Below are positions 1 to 5,206 of a stretch of 7,026 nucleotides of DNA, one piece after another. Made by a program: the position numbers and the translations under genes. The notes below the pieces were generated by a model. That model saw only the letters and a list, made by a program, of their open reading frames with translations, made no database searches and was not told the DNA's origin. Origin of the DNA: Dehalococcoidales bacterium. GTDB taxonomy: Bacteria; Chloroflexota; Dehalococcoidia; Dehalococcoidales; UBA2162. Each line of letters opens with the position of its first letter. Positions within the stretch are counted from its first letter, which is position 1. Location: assembly GCA_020343555.1 (NCBI GenBank), contig CP070800.1:502153-509178 (forward strand), read 5' to 3'.

Positions 1-43
1 CTTGATGCCAAGGCATCCACCGTGTGCCTTCACCCGCTTGACC
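1..43 (-). rRNA. rrl: 23S ribosomal RNA, 5' end (partial, runs off left edge)
   Basis: Read on the minus strand, this stretch starts GGTCAAGCGGGTGAAGG and continues into CACACGGTGGATGCC, which is the universally conserved 5' end of bacterial 23S rRNA (E. coli starts GGTTAAGCG and continues ACACGGTGGATGCC). The 5' boundary at 43 is set by alignment to that GGT(T/C)AAGCG start and could be off by a few bases, because mature ends are formed by processing. Only about 43 nt of a gene normally near 2.9 kb are inside the window. No 16S gene or spacer tRNA lies upstream (to the right); instead there is a promoter and leader. The gene therefore appears to be transcribed on its own or with a downstream 5S outside the window. 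Confidence 0.93.
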
Positions 44-77
44 TGCTTTAGATTTGACAATAGGCCCTCTATTCAAT

Positions 78-90
78 TGTTAATGTACTA
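78..90 (-). promoter_or_regulatory. Possible degenerate boxA antitermination element in the 23S leader
   Basis: On the minus strand this reads TAGTACATTAACA. Its last 12 bases agree with the E. coli rRNA boxA consensus TGCTCTTTAACA at 8 of 12 positions, including the TTAACA end, and are followed by ATTGAATAG. It lies between the leader palindrome and the 23S 5' end, a sensible place for a NusB/NusE loading site. The match is partial and the stretch is AT-rich, so chance similarity is a real possibility. Confidence 0.25.
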
Positions 91-102
91 GGCAATATGA
101 AA

Positions 103-128
103 GCGGCTTGGTGTTAACACCAAGCCGC
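103..128. repeat. Perfect 26-bp palindrome (11-bp stem, TTAA loop) in the 23S leader
   Basis: The arms GCGGCTTGGTG and CACCAAGCCGC flank TTAA, giving an uninterrupted 11-bp GC-rich stem with a four-base loop. In the minus-strand precursor RNA it is followed by TTTCATATT, so only a short U run follows and a classical intrinsic terminator is not clear. It could be a weak terminator or attenuator, an RNase III processing stem of the 23S precursor, or a protein-binding palindrome in DNA. A third related segment at 131-137 could compete for one arm. Confidence 0.85.
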
Positions 129-207
129 CTGCTTGGCTCTCACCTATCGGTCGTCTTCTTATGTAGTCACTTTCACCATAAAATAGACACTCCGCTATTC
201 CTCTGAA

Positions 208-236
208 AATATATCATAGCCACCTACCATTGTCAA
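208..236 (-). promoter_or_regulatory. Promoter of the 23S rRNA unit
   Basis: On the minus strand a perfect -35 box TTGACA (236 to 231) is followed by a 17-base spacer and the -10 box TATATT (213 to 208). The bases TGA directly before the -10 make it an extended -10 (TGnTATATT). Upstream of the -35 (about 237-267) lie A/T runs, TTTTTAAAAA and AAATTTA, resembling an UP element as expected for a strong rRNA promoter. The predicted start is near 201, giving a leader of about 158 bases before mature 23S. This supports separate transcription of 23S rather than read-through from a 16S gene. Confidence 0.8.
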
Positions 237-317
237 GTAAATTTCTATCGATTCTTTTTAAAAATACTTTGCCAAGTTAGCAGATATCACCTAGACAAAA
301 ATATCTATAATAAACTC

Positions 318-346
318 TTGACAGACAGGCTTCAGAGGAGTAAAAT
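318..346 (+). promoter_or_regulatory. Promoter of the trk operon (sigma-70-like)
   Basis: A perfect -35 box TTGACA (318-323) is followed by a 17-base spacer and the -10 box TAAAAT (341-346). The predicted start is near 353, leaving about 68 bases of AT-rich leader before the ATG at 421. It faces away from the 23S promoter; the two -35 boxes are about 80 bases apart. It should drive the small ORF, trkA and trkH, since no terminator-like hairpin with a T run separates these genes. Confidence 0.72.
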
Positions 347-420
347 CCTGCAACTGTTTGTATAAATAGTATATATAATACCTTTACCATATTTATTATT
401 ACCCAGGACCGTCCAACATA

Positions 421-612
421 ATGAATTTGAAAGTGGCAGATAACAAACAACTGGAAAGTGATAAAAGTTCAAAGGACAAGGAATCCTTTGAACAGGTACC
501 TTCTTCCCGGGCGGCTGATAAGGTGTTAAGACGACGTAGAAAATCCCGGGGCTTGTTTCCTCATATTTTCAAAAATATTCGGAAGCTGATTAGGGGTACT
601 GGTAGCAGATAG
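421..612 (+). CDS. Small basic hypothetical protein (63 aa), first ORF of the trk transcript
   Basis: I do not recognise this protein. It starts with ATG and has a weak possible ribosome site AGGA (405-408) 12 bases upstream. The N-terminal half is rich in Lys, Glu, Asp and Ser and probably disordered (residues 1-30). The C-terminal half is strongly basic, with an RRRRK run at about residues 37-41 followed by a short stretch of alternating hydrophobic and basic residues (GLFPHIFKNIRKLIRG) that could form an amphipathic helix. No cysteine or clear membrane span is seen. It lies directly downstream of the promoter and ends 11 bases before trkA, so it could be a co-transcribed small partner or a leader peptide that couples trkA translation. 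A 10-bp inverted repeat lies inside it (467-493), so the region could instead be untranslated leader. Coding status is uncertain. Confidence 0.42.
   Translation: MNLKVADNKQLESDKSSKDKESFEQVPSSRAADKVLRRRRKSRGLFPHIFKNIRKLIRGTGSR
467..493. repeat. 10-bp perfect inverted repeat in the trk leader / small ORF
   Basis: The arms GTTCAAAGGA (467-476) and TCCTTTGAAC (484-493) are exact reverse complements separated by seven bases, CAAGGAA. As RNA this makes a 10-bp hairpin; as DNA it is an operator-like dyad about 115 bases downstream of the predicted transcription start. No T run follows, so it is not an intrinsic terminator. Its position upstream of trkA makes a regulatory role possible but unproven. 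Confidence 0.7.
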
Positions 613-623
613 CGGTAAAACAA

Positions 624-1988
624 GTGTATATTATTATTGCGGGTGCCGGAATAGTAGGAACGCATATTGCCTCCATGCTGGCAGAGGGGAAGCACGAGGT
701 TACCATCGTGGAGTCTTCCGACCAAGTAATTGAAGGTATCCGCCGTCAACTCGATGTAAAAACCATGGCAGGTAACGCCACAACACCCAGGATACTCAGA
801 GAAGCGGAGGTTGGACGGGCCGATCTAATTATTGCTGTTACCAACAATGACGAAACCAACATGCTTATCTGTTTCCTGGCAAAAGAACTCGGAGCTTCCA
901 TGACGGTAGGAAGAGTTCGCAATCCCGAGTATTCCGGATACTTTGTTACCGCAGCCAAATCGCCATCAGCCACCAGGAAAATAGTGAGACCCAAAACACT
1001 AGGAATCGATCTCATCATCAATCCTGAAGTAGCCGTTGCTGACGAAATGGTGCAATTGCTTTGCGGTCTGTGTCCCTCACCTGTCAGTAATTTTGCCGAT
1101 GGAAAAATTCAAATAGGTGAATTCAAGATCGAACAACAATCCTTCATAAACAAAACTCTTGAAAAGATAAAGTTTCCCGTTCCTTGTGTGGCAGCCGCGA
1201 TTGGTAGGAGTGCGAACACTTTCATCCCTTCTCCCGATGAAAAACTCCAAGAGGATGACCACTTATACCTACTCTCTTCTCAGGAAGCGATGAATGAATT
1301 GACCAGTGTATTTACACAACCCCAACCTCCAATCAGAAACGTGGTTGTTTTCGGAGGAAGACGTATCGGATACCTGGTAGCAGACGGGCTGGAGAAGCAG
1401 GGAATCTCAGTGATGGTCATTGAAGAGGATTATAACAGAAGCCAGGAAATAGCCGCAGAACTGAAAAAAGCTACAATAATTCAGGGAGATGCGACCGATC
1501 GATATTTTCTTATAGAACAGGGAGTGCCATCAGCAGATGCCTTCGTTGCTACTACAGAAAATGACGAACTGAATATCCTGTGTACCCTGCTGGCAAAGAA
1601 CCTGGGTGTACCCCGTAATCTGATAACTCTAAACAAACCAGGCTATATTCCCCTGGCAGAAGCAATCGGCGTCGATATGGCAATATCATCACTTCTACTC
1701 ACCGCCAACAAGATTACCCATTTCGTTCTTCATGGTGGAGCGATATCAGCTGCATTCGTCGGAGGTCAGGAAATCCAGGCGATCGAATTCGGTGTGAGTT
1801 CTACGGCAAGTATTGCCCAGCGGAGTATTCCTGAAGCAGGATTGCCAAAGGATGTAATCGCTGCCGCGATAATACGTGATGAAAAAGTAATTATCCCACC
1901 GGATGACAGCATTATTTATCCAGGTGACCATGTAATAGTAATCACTCCCCTGTCAGCAACCTCGGCAGTAGAGAAGCTGTTTAAGTGA
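624..1988 (+). CDS. trkA: Trk potassium uptake system regulatory protein TrkA (two RCK units)
   Basis: Cytoplasmic nucleotide-binding subunit that gates the TrkH potassium channel; in the family NAD(H) or ATP/ADP binding changes the ring shape and opens or closes the pore. The 454 residues match the usual length of about 450-460 for full TrkA, arranged RCK_N (about 1-135), RCK_C (about 150-230), RCK_N (about 238-355), RCK_C (about 375-454). The first Rossmann motif is G7-A-G9-I-V-G12 with the acidic ribose-contacting E30 at the end of strand 2. The second is degenerate, F243-G244-G245-R-R-I-G249 with E267/E268. Both N domains carry the conserved acidic turn (NNDETNML at 74-81 and ENDELNIL at 312-319). 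The start is GTG at 624, because the Rossmann strand YIIIAGAG follows at once and no better start lies upstream; no clear Shine-Dalgarno site is visible. The gene ends 10 bases before trkH, indicating one operon. Confidence 0.97.
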   Translation: MYIIIAGAGIVGTHIASMLAEGKHEVTIVESSDQVIEGIRRQLDVKTMAGNATTPRILREAEVGRADLIIAVTNNDETNMLICFLAKELGASMTVGRVRNPEYSGYFVTAAKSPSATRKIVRPKTLGIDLIINPEVAVADEMVQLLCGLCPSPVSNFADGKIQIGEFKIEQQSFINKTLEKIKFPVPCVAAAIGRSANTFIPSPDEKLQEDDHLYLLSSQEAMNELTSVFTQPQPPIRNVVVFGGRRIGYLVADGLEKQGISVMVIEEDYNRSQEIAAELKKATIIQGDATDRYFLIEQGVPSADAFVATTENDELNILCTLLAKNLGVPRNLITLNKPGYIPLAEAIGVDMAISSLLLTANKITHFVLHGGAISAAFVGGQEIQAIEFGVSSTASIAQRSIPEAGLPKDVIAAAIIRDEKVIIPPDDSIIYPGDHVIVITPLSATSAVEKLFK

Positions 1989-1998
1989 AAAACTTGTA

Positions 1999-3450
1999 AT
2001 GAGATTAGCTATAGTTAGCCGTTACCTCGGCCTTGTCCTGACGATCCTCGGGTTATTCATGCTCATCCCGCTTATATGGAGTTTGTTAAGGGGTGAATCC
2101 TGCGCATCAGCCTTTGGTGTTTCGATAGGTATCACTGTCGGGATAGGTCTTCTACTCTGGCAATTAATTAAGACCGGTCAGGGAAAACTAAGTCGGCGTG
2201 AAGCAATAGTATTGGTAGCCGGTAGCTGGATCTTCGTCTCGGTTTTCGGATCTCTTCCTTATATTATTTCGGGAACTTTCCCTAATCTGATGGACTCATG
2301 GTTCGAGTCTGTATCAGGATTTACTACCACTGGTGCCACGGTAATGACGTCCATAGAAGATAAAATGCAGGGTATCTTGTTATGGCGTTCACTTACGCAG
2401 TGGATAGGCGGTATGGGTATCATCACATTATTTGTGGCTTTGTTCCCCCTTCTCGGCATCGGCGCTACCCATCTTGTTGAGAGTGAGATGCCGGGACCTC
2501 AAGCAGAAAAACTCACTCCGCGGATTCGAGATACAGCCAAAGCGGTCTGGATACTGTACCTTGGATTCAGCGTATTCGAGTTTCTGCTATTACTGGCAGC
2601 GAAAATGCCGGTATTTGATGCACTTACGGTAACTCTTAGTACTATGCCTACCGGAGGATTCGCGCCAGTAAATATGAGTATCGAATCCTATAACAGCCTG
2701 TTCGTAGAAATTGTAATCATAGTCTTCATGGCAATAGCTGGAGTAAATTTCGGTCTTTTTTATTTTCTGGTCTGGAAACGGCAAGTAAAACAATTAATCC
2801 GGAATGCTGAATTCCGTCTTTATATAATACTCATCCTTGCAGCGACAGTACTGATTCTAATAAACCTTACTACCAGTATGGATACATCCTTCGGTGAAGC
2901 TATACGACACAGCAGTTTCCAGGTAATTTCAATCATGACCACGACCGGCTTTAATACTGTGGATTTCAATCTCTGGCCTGCTTTCGCGAAATCTATTTTA
3001 CTCACCCTCATGATTATCGGCGCCTCTGCCGGTTCAACAGGAGGAGCGCTCAAAGTTGTCAGACTCCTGGTACTGGTCAAGTACGCCTATCGTAGGATAA
3101 TCCTTGCCTTTAATCCGAGAGTAGTCGTTCCTCTGAAAATCGGAGGAACTGTGCTTCCCGAAAGCATAATTTCCGGTATAATCGGTATGGCTATCGTATA
3201 TGCAGCAACTATTTTCATTGGTTTCTTGATAATGAGTGCGGTCGGACTCGACCATGTAACCGCATTATCTTCAGTAATTGCTTCGGTAGGTAACATTGGT
3301 CCCGGTCTGAACCTTGTCGGACCAGTTTCGAACTACGAATTTATCCCCCCGATAGGTAAACTCGTCCTTACGGTGTGCATGATAGTTGGGCGACTGGAAT
3401 TATTTACGGTGTTCATGATTTTCATACCCCCGTTCTGGAAGTGGAGATAA
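1999..3450 (+). CDS. trkH: Trk potassium uptake system membrane protein TrkH
   Basis: Potassium-translocating subunit of the inner-membrane Trk system. It has 483 residues, the usual TrkH length, and is strongly hydrophobic with four membrane-pore-membrane repeats. The four pore loops are visible in order: SGFTTTGA (106-113), STMPTGGF (214-221), SIMTTTGF (311-318) and ASVGNIGPG (428-436), each with the glycine expected at the selectivity filter. The intramembrane gating loop in repeat 3 is represented by GASAGSTGGALK (341-352), a hallmark of TrkH/KtrB proteins. The family signature GRLELFT (464-470) is near the C terminus. The first membrane helix begins almost at the ATG (1999), supporting that start, although no good ribosome site is visible. 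It follows trkA by 10 bases and is the obvious partner of that RCK ring. No terminator hairpin is evident after the stop. Confidence 0.97.
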   Translation: MRLAIVSRYLGLVLTILGLFMLIPLIWSLLRGESCASAFGVSIGITVGIGLLLWQLIKTGQGKLSRREAIVLVAGSWIFVSVFGSLPYIISGTFPNLMDSWFESVSGFTTTGATVMTSIEDKMQGILLWRSLTQWIGGMGIITLFVALFPLLGIGATHLVESEMPGPQAEKLTPRIRDTAKAVWILYLGFSVFEFLLLLAAKMPVFDALTVTLSTMPTGGFAPVNMSIESYNSLFVEIVIIVFMAIAGVNFGLFYFLVWKRQVKQLIRNAEFRLYIILILAATVLILINLTTSMDTSFGEAIRHSSFQVISIMTTTGFNTVDFNLWPAFAKSILLTLMIIGASAGSTGGALKVVRLLVLVKYAYRRIILAFNPRVVVPLKIGGTVLPESIISGIIGMAIVYAATIFIGFLIMSAVGLDHVTALSSVIASVGNIGPGLNLVGPVSNYEFIPPIGKLVLTVCMIVGRLELFTVFMIFIPPFWKWR

Positions 3451-3481
3451 TAAAAAAAATGTAAAAATTTGATATTTATGG

Positions 3482-3510
3482 TTGTAGTTTTTTAAAAGTG
3501 GGGTTATAAT
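3482..3510 (+). promoter_or_regulatory. Internal promoter before the USP-RCK genes
   Basis: A perfect -10 box TATAAT (3505-3510) lies 17 bases after TTGTAG (3482-3487), which matches the -35 consensus only in its TTG. The predicted start is near 3517, about 28 bases before the ATG at 3545. The surrounding 94-base gap is AT-rich and contains no strong hairpin, so read-through from trkH is also possible. The box would allow the stress protein and the two small RCK genes to be expressed separately from trkAH. Confidence 0.6.
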
Positions 3511-3544
3511 ATCCTCTGTTTCGCTGATAATTAATTATTTAATC

Positions 3545-3979
3545 ATGGAATTTCAGAATATCATAGTACCGGTTAACGGTTCCGCGGTCGATGAAGAAAC
3601 AGTCAAGCTGGCCTGTAGAATGGCTAAACCTGATAAAGCTAGGTTATATGCTGTTCATGTCATCCCGATAGACCGTACTCTTCCACTCGATGCTGAAGTC
3701 GAGTCCGAAGTCCAGAGAGCTGAAGCCATTCTCGATAACGCCGAGAATGTAGCGAAAACAAGTGGTTACTCAATGGATACGGACCTCCTTCAAGCTCGTG
3801 AACCCGGTCCGGCGATCGTGGACCTGACGAAAGAAAAAGGAGCTGATCTGATACTCATAGGTATTGATTATAAAACACGCTTCGGTCAGTTCGATCTTGG
3901 AAATGTCGTACCATATTTACTTAAAAACGCGCCGTGTCGAGTAATACTATATCACCAGTACATCGGCGATCAAGGATAA
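3545..3979 (+). CDS. Universal stress protein (UspA family), atypical nucleotide motif
   Basis: A 144-residue single-domain protein, typical USP length, cytoplasmic and usually dimeric. The N-terminal strand NIIVPVNGSAVDEETV (5-20) matches the family opening (I-V-P-x-D-G-S), but with N11 where Asp is usual. The C-terminal half has the GADLILIG strand (99-106) and the final APCRVIL strand (129-135). The ATP motif Gx2Gx9G(S/T) is in register but degenerate: G106, then Y109 in place of the second Gly, then G119-N120 in place of G-S/T. It may therefore be a weak or non-binding USP, like those of the UspA type. The start at 3545 gives the correct N terminus; no Shine-Dalgarno site is seen in the AT-rich leader. 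It sits 8 bases before an RCK gene. USP domains are found in several bacteria fused to or next to K+ and other ion transporters, so a regulatory link with the RCK pair is plausible inference. Confidence 0.93.
   Translation: MEFQNIIVPVNGSAVDEETVKLACRMAKPDKARLYAVHVIPIDRTLPLDAEVESEVQRAEAILDNAENVAKTSGYSMDTDLLQAREPGPAIVDLTKEKGADLILIGIDYKTRFGQFDLGNVVPYLLKNAPCRVILYHQYIGDQG
3972..3976 (+). promoter_or_regulatory. Ribosome binding site that fixes the start of the RCK_N gene
   Basis: AAGGA lies in the last codons of the USP gene, directly before its TAA, and 11 bases before the ATG at 3988. It supports ATG 3988, where the Rossmann strand MKVLIVGCG begins, over the in-frame upstream ATG at 3934, which would lie inside the USP gene and add 18 residues unrelated to the family. 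Confidence 0.6.
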
Positions 3980-3987
3980 TTACGATA

Positions 3988-4401
3988 ATGAAAGTGCTAA
4001 TAGTGGGTTGTGGAAGAGTCGGCGCTTTGTTAGCCAGGAGTCTAGATGCTGAAGGTCACGAGGTTACCATCCTGGACAATGATGATTACAGCTTCAGGAG
4101 ATTGAAGTTTTCTTTAGATCTGCCGGATTTCAGGGGTACTGCTCTCAGGGGTAACGGGATCGATGAGGAAGCTTTGAAAAGAGCCGGTATAGAAACAACC
4201 GATGTGTTTTTTGCCCTTACACAGGGAGACAATCGAAACGTTATGGCATGCCAGATTGCCAAACATATTTTCAATGTCCCGAGAACTATTTGCCGTATCT
4301 ATGATCCACTCCGCCAGGAGTTATATAACACCTTGGGAATCGAAGCGATAAGTCCAACGGCTATCATTTCGAATATACTCGAGGAAATGATGGAGAGTTA
4401 A
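3988..4401 (+). CDS. TrkA-N (RCK_N) domain protein lacking the RCK_C domain
   Basis: A 137-residue protein made of one RCK_N Rossmann domain. The NAD(H)/nucleotide motif G7-C-G9-R-V-G12 is intact, with acidic D30 at the end of strand 2 (VTILDND). The dimer-side segment CQIAKHIFNVPRTICRI (88-104) closely resembles the equivalent segment of the next gene product. The protein ends with ISPTAIISNILEEMMES, at the connecting helix after which an RCK_C domain would normally start. The stop TAA overlaps the next ATG (TAATG), so the two are translationally coupled, and no RCK_C remnant lies in the bases that follow. The start at 3988 is preferred because AAGGA lies 11 bases upstream and the Rossmann strand begins there. 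It probably forms mixed rings with its neighbour, as suggested for paired short TrkA proteins such as CeoB/CeoC in mycobacteria. Which channel it gates is not shown by the sequence. Confidence 0.92.
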   Translation: MKVLIVGCGRVGALLARSLDAEGHEVTILDNDDYSFRRLKFSLDLPDFRGTALRGNGIDEEALKRAGIETTDVFFALTQGDNRNVMACQIAKHIFNVPRTICRIYDPLRQELYNTLGIEAISPTAIISNILEEMMES

Positions 4402-5066
4402 TGTATATTATTATTATTGGAGGTGGCAGGGTTGGATATTATCTTACGAAAACTCTTCTCGATGAAGGACATGAAGTTCTGATCGTTGAAAAAAATGCCA
4501 CCTACTGTGAAACCATTAATAATGAACTCGGCACTGTCTGTATTCAGGGTGACGGATGTGAGACAGCAACTCTCGCGGAAGTCGGAACAGAGCGTGCCGA
4601 TATGCTGGTTGCTGTAACCGGAGAAGATCAGGATAACCTCGTTTCCTGCCAGCTTGCTAAGCATAAGTTCAATGTTCAGCGTACCGTTGCCCGTATCAGA
4701 AATCCTCAAAATGAAGTGTTATTCAAGAAACTTGGAATCGATGTCACCGTCAGCAGTACCAACGTAATCCTTGAATATATACAGGAAGATGTACCTACCC
4801 ATCCGTTAACTCATCTACTCGCCATTGAAGACAGTGGAGAAGAAATTGTCGAAATAAGGATGCCCCCGGGAGCTAAAACAGTAGGTCAAGCGCTTCGTCA
4901 TCTCGATATTCCCAGAAGTAGTAAGTTGGCTCTGGTAATCAGTACCGGAAAAAAGAACCGTATTCCTACAAAAAATACCATTCTTAAAGAAGGTGATCGG
5001 ATAATCGCTATCACCACTAAGGAGCAAGAGGAAGCTTTACGAGCTGCCCTTACCGGCGATCTCTAA
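4401..5066 (+). CDS. TrkA family potassium transport regulator (single RCK_N-RCK_C unit)
   Basis: A 221-residue cytoplasmic protein with one RCK unit, the length of KtrA and of CeoB/CeoC. RCK_N spans about 1-130, with Rossmann motif G7-G-G9-R-V-G12 and acidic E30 after strand 2. RCK_C spans about 138-218, with the family pattern of I-V-E-I-R-M-P-P-G (149-157) and K-E-G-D-R-I-I-A-I (196-204). The ATG at 4401 shares its A with the TAA of the upstream gene, and GGAG (4392-4395) lies 5 bases before it, the best-placed ribosome site in the window. The N-domain is clearly paralogous to the preceding protein (shared EGHEV and CQxAKHxFNVxRT segments). It probably gates TrkH or another transporter outside the window. 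No channel gene sits directly beside the pair apart from the upstream trkH. Confidence 0.95.
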   Translation: MYIIIIGGGRVGYYLTKTLLDEGHEVLIVEKNATYCETINNELGTVCIQGDGCETATLAEVGTERADMLVAVTGEDQDNLVSCQLAKHKFNVQRTVARIRNPQNEVLFKKLGIDVTVSSTNVILEYIQEDVPTHPLTHLLAIEDSGEEIVEIRMPPGAKTVGQALRHLDIPRSSKLALVISTGKKNRIPTKNTILKEGDRIIAITTKEQEEALRAALTGDL

Positions 5067-5121
5067 TCTCCTTCTTTATTTTCTAACCTTTCTTTTCATG
5101 CTTCAGATTATCAACCGGTCC

Positions 5122-5150
5122 TTGAATTTTCTCAACCGTTACATTAAAAT
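5122..5150 (+). promoter_or_regulatory. Promoter of the comEA-comEC genes
   Basis: The -35 box TTGAAT (5122-5127, four of six consensus bases) is followed by 17 bases and the -10 box TAAAAT (5145-5150). The predicted start is near 5157, about 50 bases before the comEA ATG. It sits in the 140-base gap after the RCK genes, which otherwise holds pyrimidine-rich sequence (5067-5100) and no clear terminator hairpin. Confidence 0.58.
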
Positions 5151-5206
5151 CTATCGTATACGAATCTCATTGTTTCTGATAGCTAGACAACAGTCGAAAG
5201 TACAAA

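Larger units (their letters stand above)
44..420. other. Divergent intergenic region between 23S rRNA and the trk cluster
   Basis: This gene-free stretch of about 377 bases separates two divergently read units. From left to right it holds the 23S precursor leader (44 to about 201, minus strand) with a strong palindrome, the 23S promoter (208-236, minus), an AT-rich stretch (237-317), and a plus-strand promoter (318-346) with an AT-rich leader of roughly 68 bases ending at the ATG at 421. I see no tRNA cloverleaf, 16S 3' end with its anti-Shine-Dalgarno tail, or transposon end here. The absence of 16S is what makes the 23S unit look unlinked. Confidence 0.85.

Noticed and set aside
54..59. Plus-strand TTGACA in the 23S leader as a promoter -35
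   Set aside because: No acceptable -10 box lies 16-18 bases downstream (the 17-base position reads TTGTTA), and no plus-strand gene starts nearby.
103..128. Palindrome as an intrinsic terminator for a plus-strand gene
   Set aside because: No plus-strand gene precedes it and no T run follows on the plus strand (it is followed by CTGCTTGG).
374..379. TATAAT in the trk leader as an alternative -10 box
   Set aside because: There is no -35-like sequence at 16-18 bases upstream, whereas the promoter at 318-346 is near consensus; it is probably just AT-rich sequence.
746..1021. Minus-strand ORF of 91 codons inside trkA
   Set aside because: It is antisense to the first RCK_N domain of trkA and is a reading-frame shadow.
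3934..3987. Upstream ATG extending the RCK_N-only protein by 18 residues
   Set aside because: The extension overlaps the USP gene and is unlike the family; the Rossmann strand starts at ATG 3988, which has AAGGA upstream.
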